Source: RFSX01 sp964495785
GTDB taxonomy: Bacteria; Bacteroidota; Bacteroidia; Chitinophagales; Saprospiraceae
Assembly (NCBI GenBank): GCA_964495785.1
Contig: CAZBXL010000002.1
Coordinates: 62,001 to 126,000, forward strand
Direction of reading: 5' to 3'
DNA length: 64,000 bases
Positions 36,307 through 46,800 of the stretch are shown here, one piece after another. Position numbers and translations under genes: made by a program. The notes beneath the pieces are model-generated. The model ran no database searches. It saw nothing but the letters and a program-made list of their open reading frames with translations, and was not told where the DNA came from. Within the stretch, counting starts at the first letter, position 1; the number at the start of each line of letters is the position of its first letter.

Positions 36307-38757
36307 CTAATTCTTATCTTCAAAATTAATGACCAAATAACTTCCTTTAAAATCTTGATTTCTGGCTTCTATAATAGCCTTCCCTCTATCAGAAGGAATT
36401 AGTTCAATAGCCGCATAACCGTTAGCCATTTCTATAACTTGACTTCTTGTAGGCGTACCATAATTCTTAAGCAAAGTCCCAGCTCCATCATTTGAAAAAT
36501 ATAAATGCTTTTCATAATCCAATACTCTGCTCCCCTTATCATCCATCATAAAGGCTTCTATCAGATAATTTCCATTATCCAAAGTCCGATATGACAACTG
36601 TATTTTATCAGGTGTTGCAGATTGATTGTAGTCATAATTTACAATCATAGAATCAGAGGTAATAACTTTGCCATTCTTAAATCCCTTAGCAGTCAATTGA
36701 TTTTCACCTTGTACAAAAACTACATCCCAATTTAATCCACAAGCAGGAAACTCTCCTACAGCTCTATTCTTCTTTCCGAGAGATTTATTATTGTGAAATA
36801 GTTCTACAATTTCGCAATTACTAAATACTGATAAATTACGTTCCTTACCTTCCGGTCCTCGACGTTCTGTCCAAGTATGCGACTCTATATATGTAAATGG
36901 GTCCTCTGACCAATAACTTTTGAATACGTAAAATGCATCTTTTGGTTTACCAGACCTATCTACTAATCCTTTCTGATTCAAATAAGGGATCGCATTCTCA
37001 GGCCTCAATGGAGTACCAAAATCTTTAAAAGCCCATTGTGCATTGCCAGGAAAATCATTTTTGGTTTCTGTCACACCGAGATACCAATCAAATAAATCGA
37101 CGATATAATTTTCAGTCCAATCTCCGCTTTTAGCAATGTTTGTGATATTCACTTGATTAGCCACTTCCGCCCAGTCATCTTCGTTAAGAGATCCGTCACC
37201 TGTGATAGGCGTCTCCGTGTGTCGTCCTACATGACTTGAGCCACCATATTCCATGTGAAGAAATCGAGGGTACTTTTTTTGATTTTCAGTTAGAGAATTT
37301 TTATAATTCGTATAGACTCCGGCATACCACCCTGACCAGATCGAAGGTGAGAAGACATCAACTAAATCTGCACCAGCGTAATATTTTCTTATCGCAGTCA
37401 TCCGATATGGATCAAGATCATGAGCTAAATGATTTAGCTTACTTAAGAATGCATTAAGTCGGGTTTTATCATCGCCATTTTCAAAATCTGGCAGCCAGTA
37501 TATCTCATTACCAAGTGACCAAAAGAATATAGATGGATGATTTATATTCTGCTGAATCTGCTCCTTTAATAATCGTTCTGTATTCGCTTGCCATAACTCC
37601 TCTCCCATGCCACCTCTACACCACGGTAGTTCGTCCCATACGATAATCCCTAATTCATTGCATGCTTTATATATCTCTGGATCTTGTGGATAATGTCCTA
37701 AGCGAAGGAAGTTTGCTCCCATATCTTTAATCTGTCTAATGTCATCACGATGCATTTTGTTAGACATTGCAGCACCATAACCTGCATGTTCCTCATGACG
37801 ATGTGTGCCTCTCAATAATAATCTTTTTCCATTAAGATAGAAAGCACCATAATCTTCAAAACTATACCATCTATAACCTATGACCTCAATCTTCTCATCT
37901 ACAACCTCATCACCATTTAATATCTGAGTCACAACGTTATATAATTGAGGATCTTTGGGTGACCAAAGTTTGGGATTAATTACATCAGGCATTGTTATAT
38001 CTACATACCTATTATCTTTATTAATCCTAACGGATTTTTCGGATACAACTTTCTGAGTAGAGGGTTCGATTATTTTCGCATTTATACTGTAGCTATCATT
38101 TAATTGGTTGTGATTATGAATATCAAGTTTCAATTGTGTAGAGGCACTTTCATTAGTCACCGTAGGAGTGCTTACTTGAACATCGCTGATATTCATCTCA
38201 GGTAAAATCTTTAACCACACATCCCTTGTAATTCCACCATAGATAAAAAAATCTGCTTTTTGTGATGGTATGACATTAGGATTATAACTGTTATCGACTT
38301 TGACTGCAATCTTGTTTTTTTGATCTTTTCTTATGTAAGGGGAAATATCTACCTCAAAACCAACATACCCTCCTACGTGACTGCCAGCTGGTTTTCCATT
38401 CACATATATTTCAGAAGATATATTTACACCTTCAAAGTATAAAAGGTATTGAGCTTTGTCATAGCTTTCAATGAATACTTCCTTCTGATACCAACTTATA
38501 TCTCTACGATACCCTGGTGAGTTATCCACGGCGTCCCACTGATTCCATGTATGCGGCAGATCAATTACCTGCCAATCTTCTGGATGGTCATCTAAGCTAT
38601 TTATATCCAACAAACCGTTCTCCGAATATTTCCATCCAGAATTGATATTTTTTACTACACGACTGGGTAGTGACTTAGTTTCTATATTATCAGATGCAGA
38701 TGATAGACAAACGCAAAAGCACAGACTGAATATTAAAGGGATGAGCATTTTCTTCAT
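36307..38757 (-). CDS. Glycoside hydrolase family 2 (beta-galactosidase or beta-glucuronidase type)
   Basis: The 816-residue protein has a signal peptide (about 1-22), a sugar-binding sandwich (about 35-190), an Ig-like domain (about 195-300), a TIM barrel (about 300-600) with the acid/base Glu418 in SLGNE and the nucleophile Glu503 in HMEYGG, and C-terminal Ig-like modules. It is the GH2 architecture of beta-galactosidases, beta-glucuronidases and related exo-enzymes. With GH88 and the uronate-catabolic genes beside it, removal of glucuronic acid or a neutral sugar from an acidic oligosaccharide is likely. Specificity is not readable. It starts 15 bp after the GH88 stop. Confidence 0.9.
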   Translation of the reverse strand: MKKMLIPLIFSLCFCVCLSSASDNIETKSLPSRVVKNINSGWKYSENGLLDINSLDDHPEDWQVIDLPHTWNQWDAVDNSPGYRRDISWYQKEVFIESYDKAQYLLYFEGVNISSEIYVNGKPAGSHVGGYVGFEVDISPYIRKDQKNKIAVKVDNSYNPNVIPSQKADFFIYGGITRDVWLKILPEMNISDVQVSTPTVTNESASTQLKLDIHNHNQLNDSYSINAKIIEPSTQKVVSEKSVRINKDNRYVDITMPDVINPKLWSPKDPQLYNVVTQILNGDEVVDEKIEVIGYRWYSFEDYGAFYLNGKRLLLRGTHRHEEHAGYGAAMSNKMHRDDIRQIKDMGANFLRLGHYPQDPEIYKACNELGIIVWDELPWCRGGMGEELWQANTERLLKEQIQQNINHPSIFFWSLGNEIYWLPDFENGDDKTRLNAFLSKLNHLAHDLDPYRMTAIRKYYAGADLVDVFSPSIWSGWYAGVYTNYKNSLTENQKKYPRFLHMEYGGSSHVGRHTETPITGDGSLNEDDWAEVANQVNITNIAKSGDWTENYIVDLFDWYLGVTETKNDFPGNAQWAFKDFGTPLRPENAIPYLNQKGLVDRSGKPKDAFYVFKSYWSEDPFTYIESHTWTERRGPEGKERNLSVFSNCEIVELFHNNKSLGKKNRAVGEFPACGLNWDVVFVQGENQLTAKGFKNGKVITSDSMIVNYDYNQSATPDKIQLSYRTLDNGNYLIEAFMMDDKGSRVLDYEKHLYFSNDGAGTLLKNYGTPTRSQVIEMANGYAAIELIPSDRGKAIIEARNQDFKGSYLVINFEDKN

Positions 38758-38772
38758 AATGATTCTGATTAA

Positions 38773-39963
38773 CTATCTCACAATTTTTGACTGCCTAAGT
38801 AAGGCTTCGACATAATAGTAATCCGCATAGATTATTGGCTTATCTATTTCAAAATCTCCAGGTATACTACCCACACTATGTTTTAAAAAGAACGGAGCCG
38901 TATCACATTGGTATTGACTTTTGTTTAGACTTTCTAAAATAGTATCAGCCCAATTAATATATTTCTCGGCATTCTTACTATCGTGGAGACTCAACTCGTA
39001 TAGTCCTGATGCTGTGACAGCAGCGGCAGATACATCTCGCGGCTCGTCTGGAATATTGGGTGCATCATAATCCCAGTAAGGAATCAAGTCTTCAGGCAAG
39101 CTCGGGTGACTAAATATATAGTTGGCAATTTTCTTAGCCTGATCAAGAAATTCTGGATTATTAGTGTAGCGATAAGTCGTCGTGTAACCATATAGGCCCC
39201 ATGCTTGTCCACGACTCCAAGCGGACTCATGATTATATCCTTGATGTGTATTTTTCTTATCTACGACACCACTTGCGGGATCGTAGGATACGACGTGATA
39301 AGAACTATTATCTGGCCGAAAATGATTACGAAGCGTCGTTTGAGCATGTTGTTCTGCTATATAATAGAAGCTAGAATCACCCGTTGCGATTGTCGCTTCA
39401 AACATCATTTCCAGATTCATCATATTATCTATGATTACAGGATACTTCCAAACATCCTGATTAAAGTCCCATGATCTTATAGCTCCTACTTTAGGATTGT
39501 ATCGTGAGCTTAAGGTTTTTGCAGCTGTAACATAGACTTTTTTATACTTATCATCTTTTGTTATCTTATAAGCATATCCGTAAGGGCAATATACTTTGAA
39601 TCCTAAGTCATGGGTCCCTCCATCCAGTTTTTCTTTTTCGACTACATTAGACCATTGAATTGCGGCTTGTTTAAGTTTCTCGTTTTTACTGTAATCGTAT
39701 AACTGCCAGAGAAGTCCTGGATAAAATCCACTTGTCCAACTTTTTGATTTAGTACCTTCTAACTGACCTTCTGCATCTAATGATCTCGGAATAGCCGTAG
39801 AGTCAAAAACAATATGAGATAGATCCCTTTCTGCCCTATCAGTTAATTTGTCGAGAATAGATTTCGGAGAGAATCCTTTCTCTTCAAAATTCTCGTTAGT
39901 TGTATTTGATCTCTTACAACTGAATATAAGAATCAGAAATAATGAATAGCATAAGTACCTCAT
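38773..39963 (-). CDS. Glycoside hydrolase family 88 (unsaturated glucuronyl hydrolase)
   Basis: The 396-residue protein has a lipoprotein-like signal (LIFSC, Cys16) and an (alpha/alpha)6 barrel. Two Asp residues match the catalytic pair of Bacillus unsaturated glucuronyl hydrolase: D119 in THDLGF and D179 in IIDNMMNLE. SRGQAWGLYG is another family landmark. It cleaves the unsaturated uronic acid left by polysaccharide lyases; the released sugar rearranges to the KduI substrate. It is the first gene of the cluster. The lyase itself is not here. A GH105-like specificity is a possible alternative. Confidence 0.9.
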   Translation of the reverse strand: MRYLCYSLFLILIFSCKRSNTTNENFEEKGFSPKSILDKLTDRAERDLSHIVFDSTAIPRSLDAEGQLEGTKSKSWTSGFYPGLLWQLYDYSKNEKLKQAAIQWSNVVEKEKLDGGTHDLGFKVYCPYGYAYKITKDDKYKKVYVTAAKTLSSRYNPKVGAIRSWDFNQDVWKYPVIIDNMMNLEMMFEATIATGDSSFYYIAEQHAQTTLRNHFRPDNSSYHVVSYDPASGVVDKKNTHQGYNHESAWSRGQAWGLYGYTTTYRYTNNPEFLDQAKKIANYIFSHPSLPEDLIPYWDYDAPNIPDEPRDVSAAAVTASGLYELSLHDSKNAEKYINWADTILESLNKSQYQCDTAPFFLKHSVGSIPGDFEIDKPIIYADYYYVEALLRQSKIVR

Positions 39964-40301
39964 GGAAAAGAAGCTAAGTAAGAATAATTTTCTAAATATA
40001 GTTATTAAGATAAGGCAAATCCAAAAAACTAAAGCTTAAATACTCAGAGGGTGAAATTTCTAATATTGGTCGTACTTTGGATATGGGTAAAGGGGTGTAA
40101 CCCATTAGTAAGAACACTAAATTGAAGTAGTTTTTAAAAAAAAATCGAGAGATATTCAATAACCGTCTTATTGAAATACTTGCAATATTTTAATCATCTG
40201 TTTGCAAAAGATCATCTGATGTAATAAGACAAATTGCTATACACTCAAGGACATCTACTCAATTTGTTTTATACCATACTAATAAAACCGATTCACATGA
40301 A
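39964..40301 (-). other. Leader region of the uronate operon
   Basis: This 338-bp gap lies upstream of GH88. It holds the candidate promoter at 39993-40025, and an inverted repeat ATGGGT (40083-40088) with ACCCAT (40100-40105) that could be an operator. At its left edge a short palindrome GATTCA/TGAATC (40290-40303) followed by a T-rich run on the minus strand may terminate the small gene. No other gene. Confidence 0.35.
39993..40025 (-). promoter_or_regulatory. Candidate promoter of the GH88-led uronate operon
   Basis: On the minus strand TTTG (40022-40025) is followed after 21 bases by TATATTTA (39993-40000), close to the Bacteroidota -33 TTTG / -7 TAnnTTTG pattern. The -7 lacks the last G. 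Transcription would begin about 25 bases before the GH88 ATG. Confidence 0.4.
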
Positions 40302-40502
40302 TCATAATTTATAGAGTCCTGAATCGCCTGTTTTAACTAAGTTTCTCTCATCAATAGTGTCAATATTTCTTTCATTATCAATAAAGTAAACACACTCTAC
40401 TACATAATCTTCAACATACTTGACGACCTCCATTACAGGGGAATCTACATCATTCTTTTTGGTGACTCGTACACCTGGCTTTAAGTATTTTATCTGTTTC
40501 AT
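40302..40502 (-). CDS. Small DUF2158-like protein
   Basis: From the ATG at 40502 the product has 66 residues: KPGVRVTKKNDVDSPVMEVVKYVEDY and VECVYFIDNERNIDTIDERNLVK. The pattern of a beta-barrel start, a Met-x-Val strand and a C-V-Y-F strand with a C-terminal L-V/K resembles DUF2158/YodC small proteins. No cysteine pair or signal peptide. An ATG at 40529 would add nine residues. Function unknown. Confidence 0.6.
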   Translation of the reverse strand: MKQIKYLKPGVRVTKKNDVDSPVMEVVKYVEDYVVECVYFIDNERNIDTIDERNLVKTGDSGLYKL

Positions 40503-40938
40503 AAGAATAATTATTTTTTGATTATGCAAAAAACGTTTTTAGCTAATATATCTCATTATTTGAAAAATAGGATTCATAGACTTATAGGACAATTGTTCGT
40601 ACTTTTTTATAATTTAAAATGTTCGATAGATTATGAGTATTAATTGTTTTATGATAAAGGAGACCTCAGACAATCAAACTTTATCACTCATTTTCAATAC
40701 GACTATTCTCAAGTCTAAGATTGAGAAAATCTACCTTAAACTATTACATATGAATACTAGCTAAAACTTTAGATTCACAAAATCTCCATATAGATAGAAT
40801 AGAATATTCGCCTAAATACAAGCCTAAAAAACTGCAGCCTTGCGCATTAGAAGTAGCTGCTTAAATTGAGTAGCAGGCTAAAATGAACTAACTACCTTCT
40901 ATTAGTATTAATAGGATAGTAAATTATACTTTTAGATT
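40503..40938. other. Intergenic region before msrAB
   Basis: AT-rich region of about 430 bp. It contains a 37-codon plus-strand open frame (40651-40764), which is short enough to occur by chance in DNA of this composition. No RNA, promoter pair or repeat was recognised. Confidence 0.3.
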
Positions 40939-41838
40939 ATGAGCGATATAAAATCAATAGTACTTGGGGGAGGATGTTTTTGGTGTACAGAGGCCGTATT
41001 TAGTAGATTAAAAGGTGTCATTTCTGTAACTCCAGGATATACTGCTGGACAGACTCAAAACCCAACTTATAAAGATGTTTGTTCTGGTACGACAGGACAT
41101 AATGAAGTTATAAAAGTAGATTACAATCCAGAAATTATAAAGTTGACTGATCTATTATCAGTATTCTTTGCAACTCATGACCCGACAACACTTAACCGTC
41201 AGGGAAATGACGTGGGAACACAGTACAGATCTGGGGTCTATGTCAATGATGCTTCTGAGTTGGACGTCGTTAAAAAGTATATCAGCGAGACCGCTTCTAA
41301 GGTATGGGATGATCATATCGTCACAGAAATAAAAATGCAAGAGGTCTTCTACCCTGCTGAAGAATATCATCATGATTATTATACAAGTAATAGTCAGAAA
41401 GGATATTGTCAAATCGTCATCTCACCCAAGTTATCTAAGTTGAAAAAAAGTTTTCAGCATCTATTACCTGAACAAAAGGCTTACAATAAACTAACAGAAG
41501 AAGAATCTCGCGTCATAGAAAGAAAGGGGACAGAACGTCCATTTACTGGTGAATACAACGACCATAAGGCACCAGGCACTTACATCTGCAAAAAATGTGA
41601 AACTCCCTTATATAAGTCTGCTGACAAATTTGAATCAGGATGTGGGTGGCCATCATTTGATGATGAGATAGGAGGTGCCGTTAAACGAGTCATGGATGCA
41701 GATGGCAGACGAGTTGAGATAATATGTAATAACTGCGGTGGTCACTTAGGTCATGTGTTCTCAGGCGAAAGACTGACTGACAAGAACACACGTCACTGTG
41801 TCAATTCTATTTCTTTAAAATTTATACCTGCTGATTGA
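40939..41838 (+). CDS. msrAB: Bifunctional methionine sulfoxide reductase A/B
   Basis: The 299-residue protein fuses MsrA (about 1-170, catalytic Cys13 in GGGCFWCTEA, with the YHHDYY stretch) to MsrB (about 175-299). The MsrB part has zinc-binding CKKC and CNNC pairs, the GCGWPSF motif, and the catalytic Cys in TRHCVNS. MsrA reduces Met-S-sulfoxide and MsrB Met-R-sulfoxide, so one protein repairs both. No signal peptide, so it is cytoplasmic. Its end overlaps the convergent plsC by 17 bp. Confidence 0.95.
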   Translation: MSDIKSIVLGGGCFWCTEAVFSRLKGVISVTPGYTAGQTQNPTYKDVCSGTTGHNEVIKVDYNPEIIKLTDLLSVFFATHDPTTLNRQGNDVGTQYRSGVYVNDASELDVVKKYISETASKVWDDHIVTEIKMQEVFYPAEEYHHDYYTSNSQKGYCQIVISPKLSKLKKSFQHLLPEQKAYNKLTEEESRVIERKGTERPFTGEYNDHKAPGTYICKKCETPLYKSADKFESGCGWPSFDDEIGGAVKRVMDADGRRVEIICNNCGGHLGHVFSGERLTDKNTRHCVNSISLKFIPAD

Positions 41839-42598
41839 TCGTCTTCTCAAGTGAACTTCCCCAAGATTGATGAGCTGCATAGACTTGCGCTTGGGACCAT
41901 TCCATAATTTTGTCACGTAATATAATACCATCATCGGCAGTCATAGGAGGTCCTATGATCAGCTTTGATTTAGTAAACAGCTTACCAAATTGCTTAAAGA
42001 AATGCGACACTAAACTGCCACTATTCCATATGTCCTTGTCATTATGATATTCAAGAACAACTGGTACAACTGGAATCTGATTCTTCACAGCTTCTATGCA
42101 GGTACCAGGTTTGTATTCAAGTAATTGTGGATTTGGATTGACGGTACCTTCAGGATATACTAATATATTGACTCCATTACGCAATGTCTCCACCATTTTG
42201 GCTCTTACTGCTTGACGGCTATCTTGGCTTTCTCGCTTGACATAGATGATGCCGGTAAGCTTAGCGCCAGTATCCAAAACAGGAATTTTACTCACCTCAG
42301 CCTTAGCTATAACAAATGCATCAATGTATGCAGAGATAATGAGAGGATCAGATAGACTCCTATGATTACATAGATACAATGCTGTACCATCATAAGCTTG
42401 TCCAGTTACCTCACAGCGTATGCCTAAGATCGCATTCGCTATATGCACATATACTCTTCTTAACCAAAAATTACGTTGAGGTGTCCCGATTTTAAAAATC
42501 AAATCCAAAGGCAAGTAAATCAATAAGAATAAAGCCATTATTATAACCAGGACGATTGCTCTTAAGGTTGCAAGAAGATAAGCAAAGGGGTTTATCAT
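41822..42598 (-). CDS. plsC: 1-acyl-sn-glycerol-3-phosphate acyltransferase family protein
   Basis: The 258-residue protein has an N-terminal membrane helix (about 8-32), the HX4D catalytic motif in NHRSLSDPL, and the substrate-binding VYPEGTVNP. It belongs to the PlsC/LPLAT family that adds the second acyl chain to lysophosphatidate during phospholipid synthesis at the inner membrane. An ornithine-lipid or other acyltransferase role is an alternative. It is convergent to msrAB. Confidence 0.85.
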   Translation of the reverse strand: MINPFAYLLATLRAIVLVIIMALFLLIYLPLDLIFKIGTPQRNFWLRRVYVHIANAILGIRCEVTGQAYDGTALYLCNHRSLSDPLIISAYIDAFVIAKAEVSKIPVLDTGAKLTGIIYVKRESQDSRQAVRAKMVETLRNGVNILVYPEGTVNPNPQLLEYKPGTCIEAVKNQIPVVPVVLEYHNDKDIWNSGSLVSHFFKQFGKLFTKSKLIIGPPMTADDGIILRDKIMEWSQAQVYAAHQSWGSSLEKTINQQV

Positions 42599-42826
42599 GA
42601 TAAGATAAACTTAATAGAAATAATTAAGTAAATGAAGAATTTAATCTATTTACACGATATCATAAACATTATCAATAACTGAAAAATCGCAAAGTTTAAC
42701 TTATCAATATCTGTACAATAATTAGATAACATCGGATGTACATATTGAGAACTATAATACTTAAAAGTTATAAAGCTCAAGCTTAAAACGAACTGTAAGC
42801 AATCCACTCAAGAATGTGGTATAAAA

Positions 42827-43861
42827 TCAATCAGTTGTCAAGCTATACCCTAAGGTTAATTCGATAGCTCCATTACTATTTGTAAAAGTATTAAGAGAAG
42901 ATATATTCATATCAAAATTAAAACTGAAACTCCACTTCACAGACCTAAGACCTATATTGAATAGTACAGCGTCTGCCATTATTGACTCTATAGAATTAAC
43001 CATACGGAGACCAACGCCTCCAGTGAGAGAAAAGTCATCTTCATCATTATTGATATCTAATGCAACACCATATACAGGAACAAATTGCCAGAACCCAGAC
43101 TGGGATACAAATATCAAAGACGGAGCATGTTGCACTCCTTCAGAAAGATATAATGAACCTTCAGCTTGTAATACAATTCTCGGATCGATACTAAAGTCAT
43201 TATTGAGAGAACTAACATTGGGACTATTCAGATTACTTATTGATAAGCCTGCTGAGTAATGAACATCTTCATCAATGATATAAGTCCATCTGGCACCGAG
43301 ATTTATGTTGGAATAATTATAGGCTTCATTCCTTAACTCTTCTCCAGACATAAGACTTCTATCAATAGAAAAGGTGTTTAAATTAAACTGTCTACCGAAC
43401 CATAGATCACCTACATTACTGCTCAATTGATTAAATCCAAATAAACCACCAAGCGTGATCATTTGTAGGTTTTTATTCTTTCTACCTTCTGATAACTTTC
43501 TTGTGTAAGAACCTAAAAATTGAAAACTGGTATATCCCAAACTTCTTGCACTTGACTGATCGCTTAGGAATATAACGCCTACATTCCAAGCATCATAATT
43601 AGACTTATAAAGATTAAATTCTGCCTGAAGCTTAGACGTTGCATAACTATCGCCAGAACTTATGGAATTCCATTGATCTCTAAATTGCACATTGAGCTTG
43701 AGGTAGCTATCTGAGGTCAATGCACTAAAGGTATTGGCAGGATTAAGGTAAGTGTCTGATTGATTAGAGATAGAGAATATAGGCTCTTGTGCATACAGAG
43801 ATTCTGTCACCACTGTCATGAACACTACTACAATAATCCTATATATCAAGTTTTTAATCAA
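42827..43861 (-). CDS. PorP/SprF family type IX secretion system membrane protein
   Basis: The 344-residue protein has a signal peptide (about 1-24) and then QEPIFSISNQSDTYLNPANTFSALTS, a variant of the PorP/SprF N-terminus, followed by a beta-barrel with ITLGGLFGFNQLSS and WTYIIDEDVHYSAGLSISNLN strands. It is 36 bp downstream of the 1637-aa adhesin gene and is its likely partner in surface attachment. It is diverged from the paralogue at 7571-8626. Confidence 0.85.
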   Translation of the reverse strand: MIKNLIYRIIVVVFMTVVTESLYAQEPIFSISNQSDTYLNPANTFSALTSDSYLKLNVQFRDQWNSISSGDSYATSKLQAEFNLYKSNYDAWNVGVIFLSDQSSARSLGYTSFQFLGSYTRKLSEGRKNKNLQMITLGGLFGFNQLSSNVGDLWFGRQFNLNTFSIDRSLMSGEELRNEAYNYSNINLGARWTYIIDEDVHYSAGLSISNLNSPNVSSLNNDFSIDPRIVLQAEGSLYLSEGVQHAPSLIFVSQSGFWQFVPVYGVALDINNDEDDFSLTGGVGLRMVNSIESIMADAVLFNIGLRSVKWSFSFNFDMNISSLNTFTNSNGAIELTLGYSLTTD

Positions 43862-43897
43862 TGTATTTTATATTAAAAATAAATATTATATATAAAA

Positions 43898-46800
43898 TTA
43901 CCTAAATAATATTGTCTGTCCTGAATTGAATTCTTCTCTACCACTACGGACCGTGTACTCCATAGTCCATGTGTACGTCCCGGGAGGTGCATCATCTCCA
44001 TTAAATGTACCATCCCATCCTCTTCCTATACTGTTAGTGGTAAAGTTACTATCTGAATATACAAGCGACCCCCACCTGTTATAGATCTTAAAAGATTCTA
44101 TGATGATCCCATCATCTCCAAATACAGTTAATTCTTCATTAGATCCGTTACCATCAGGAGAGAAGCCCTCAGGGACCTGCACATTACTCATATCATCGAA
44201 GGTGATAATTATAAAATCCTCACCAAAACAACCTTGCTCATCAGTGACCACTAATCTTACTGTGAATGAGTTAGTGACATTTTCTATAACCGGATTTGGG
44301 CATTCTGTACAAGTAAAAAATACATCAGGCGAACCTGTTGTCCATTCGTAAAAAATATCCCCTTGATTATTCTCTACTAATGCACTCAGAGTTATGGATG
44401 TCTGAAAAAACACTGTAGTATCGTTACCCAGATCCACAAACAGTTCTGGACCTTCTGGCAAATTAAATTCTACAGATTGTTCACAGTTATTTCCGTCTAT
44501 AACGTATGCAGTATAGTCGCCACTTGCAAGCCTAAGAAATGTGCTATCAAAACTAAAGTTGATATTATCAAGACTATACATGATGGGGTCGACTGCATTT
44601 GTTACAGCTAACCTGACACTGGCATCACTACCTCCCCTACAGGTTTCGTTTGTGATATCAAGATCAATGTTAATAGGATTATCAGGTTGTATAACTTCTG
44701 ACACATCTACAAGAGAACAACCATTTCTATCAGTAATCGTAATCTCATAATTTCCTGCTGGCAACATAGACAAGGTATCCTCTGTACTACCCATCTCCCA
44801 ATTAATCACATAATCAGGTACTCCTCCTTCTATTGTCACAATCGTCTGACCTGTACTCTCACCGAAACATAATATCATCTCGTTTTCGAAAGATGCCGCC
44901 AAGCTATCAGGCTGAGAAAGTATTAGCTGATCTCTTTCTGTACAACCGTTAGCATCAGTTACAGTAACATGATATATGCCTTGTGACAATGATGATGCAA
45001 TACTGTCATTACTCATTGTAACATTATCAGACCATTCATAGCTGAACGGTGCTATACCTCCTGTAGGTATGGCTTCTATAACACCATCATTTCCATTATA
45101 ACAAGAAATAAATCTATTGGGCTGCATTACTATTTCTACGACATCATTTACATTAACTGGTACTTCAAATGTCTGACTACAAGATGGATCATTTCTTTCT
45201 GTTAAGGTCAGCTGATAATTACCAGCACAAAGATCAGATAGTAAAGAACCTGCCGAAGTAAAGTTATCCGGCCCCGTCCATTCATATATAAAATCACCAC
45301 TACCTCCAAAAGGGACAACGACGATCAATCCATCACAATCTCCCACACAGCTTACGGGTGTGACAAATGGGTTAGCCTCAATTGGAGGCGCATCAGGTAC
45401 ATTGATACATCTAATAGCTTCGCAGTCATTGACATCTGTTACGGTCACACAATAAGTTCCTGCAGCCAAGCCATTGACCATATTACTCGTCACTCCATTA
45501 AACCATAAAATATCATATGGATCACCTTTGCCTCCACCAACTGCAATCTCTATACTACCATCACTGGCTCCTACACAAGTCGTTGGAATGATATCTGCAT
45601 CTATTAATATTCTGGCTGGTGCATCAACGAATACTAGCTCTACGACCTCACAGCCCTCTTGGTCAGTGATGGTGACGAAGTTATTACCTGCATGCAACAA
45701 GTCACTTGTAGGTGTAGTCTGATCATTCTCCCATAGATACATATATGGAGGTGTGCCTTGAGTAGCTATAACCGTTCCTATGGCAGACGTATCTGTAAAA
45801 CATGTCAACCCACTTGCGGTATTAGAAACTTCGAATCCAACTCTCTGTATGACTTCTGCACTATCTATTATTATGCAGCCATTAGCATCTTCTATCTGAT
45901 AATGTATCGGTCCTGGCCTAAGGCCTGTTATAGTATCTGCCTCTGTCTGACCTTCCCAAGTCACGGTATAAGGAGATAATCCACCATCAATAATAACACT
46001 GGCAGAGCCATCAAAAAGTCCTAAACAATCAACGGTATCTATCAGATTAAATGAATAGTCTATCGGTTCAGGATTAATCAATTGATAACTTTCAGAGTTA
46101 GTACAGCCATCATTATCTGTAACTGTAACAGTATACACGCCTTCTTCAAGATTAGTCTGCAGACTGACTGGTGGCAGATTATTAGACCAAGCAAACTGGT
46201 GTGGCGGATTATTACTATTAACAACAAGGGTTATCATACCGTCATCTGAATCAGTGCACGTTATATTTGTAATTGTCTCGATGATCTCGACTGGTGGAGG
46301 ATCATTTATTTTTATCGTATCAAGAGTAATGCAACCACTGGCATCTATAACTTTGAGAAGGATATCTCCCTGTGGTAGGCTTGCAAACATTCCAGTCTGA
46401 TTATCAAGTGTAAATGTGCTCCCGAAGACTCGATATATGAGGGGCTGATCTTCATCTGTTGCTATTATCTGCACTGGACTCCCACCCTGAGTATCACATG
46501 AAGGCTGGGATATAATTATATCTTCTATGACTGGCGATGTATTATCACAAGGCAAGGACTCGCATCTTACTGTATCCTGAGCTCCAAGACAAGTGCCTAA
46601 TGCCACTCTGCTATTATCATTAATACCTCTAAATATGATTTCAATTTCCTCTTCCGGTAAAAGTCCTCCGACTATTACTTCGTTAGGATTAAGGCTTGTA
46701 TTTATACTATAACCCTGAGTCAAGAGATTGGCATCAGTTTTTATCCAAGGGAAATTTCCATTTATTCTAAACTCATATGAAGATACAAAAGGAATATCGG

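Noticed and set aside
27230..39963. SusC/SusD-type polysaccharide utilisation locus
   Set aside because: No TonB-dependent receptor or SusD-like lipoprotein is present between these coordinates.
40651..40764. 37-codon plus-strand frame upstream of msrAB
   Set aside because: Length is expected by chance in this AT-rich gap and no feature of a real peptide is seen.
44600..46400. Regular repeats that could be taken for a CRISPR-like array or tandem DNA repeat
   Set aside because: The periodicity is at protein level (SprB repeats of about 75-85 residues) and the DNA is not identical between units; no spacers.
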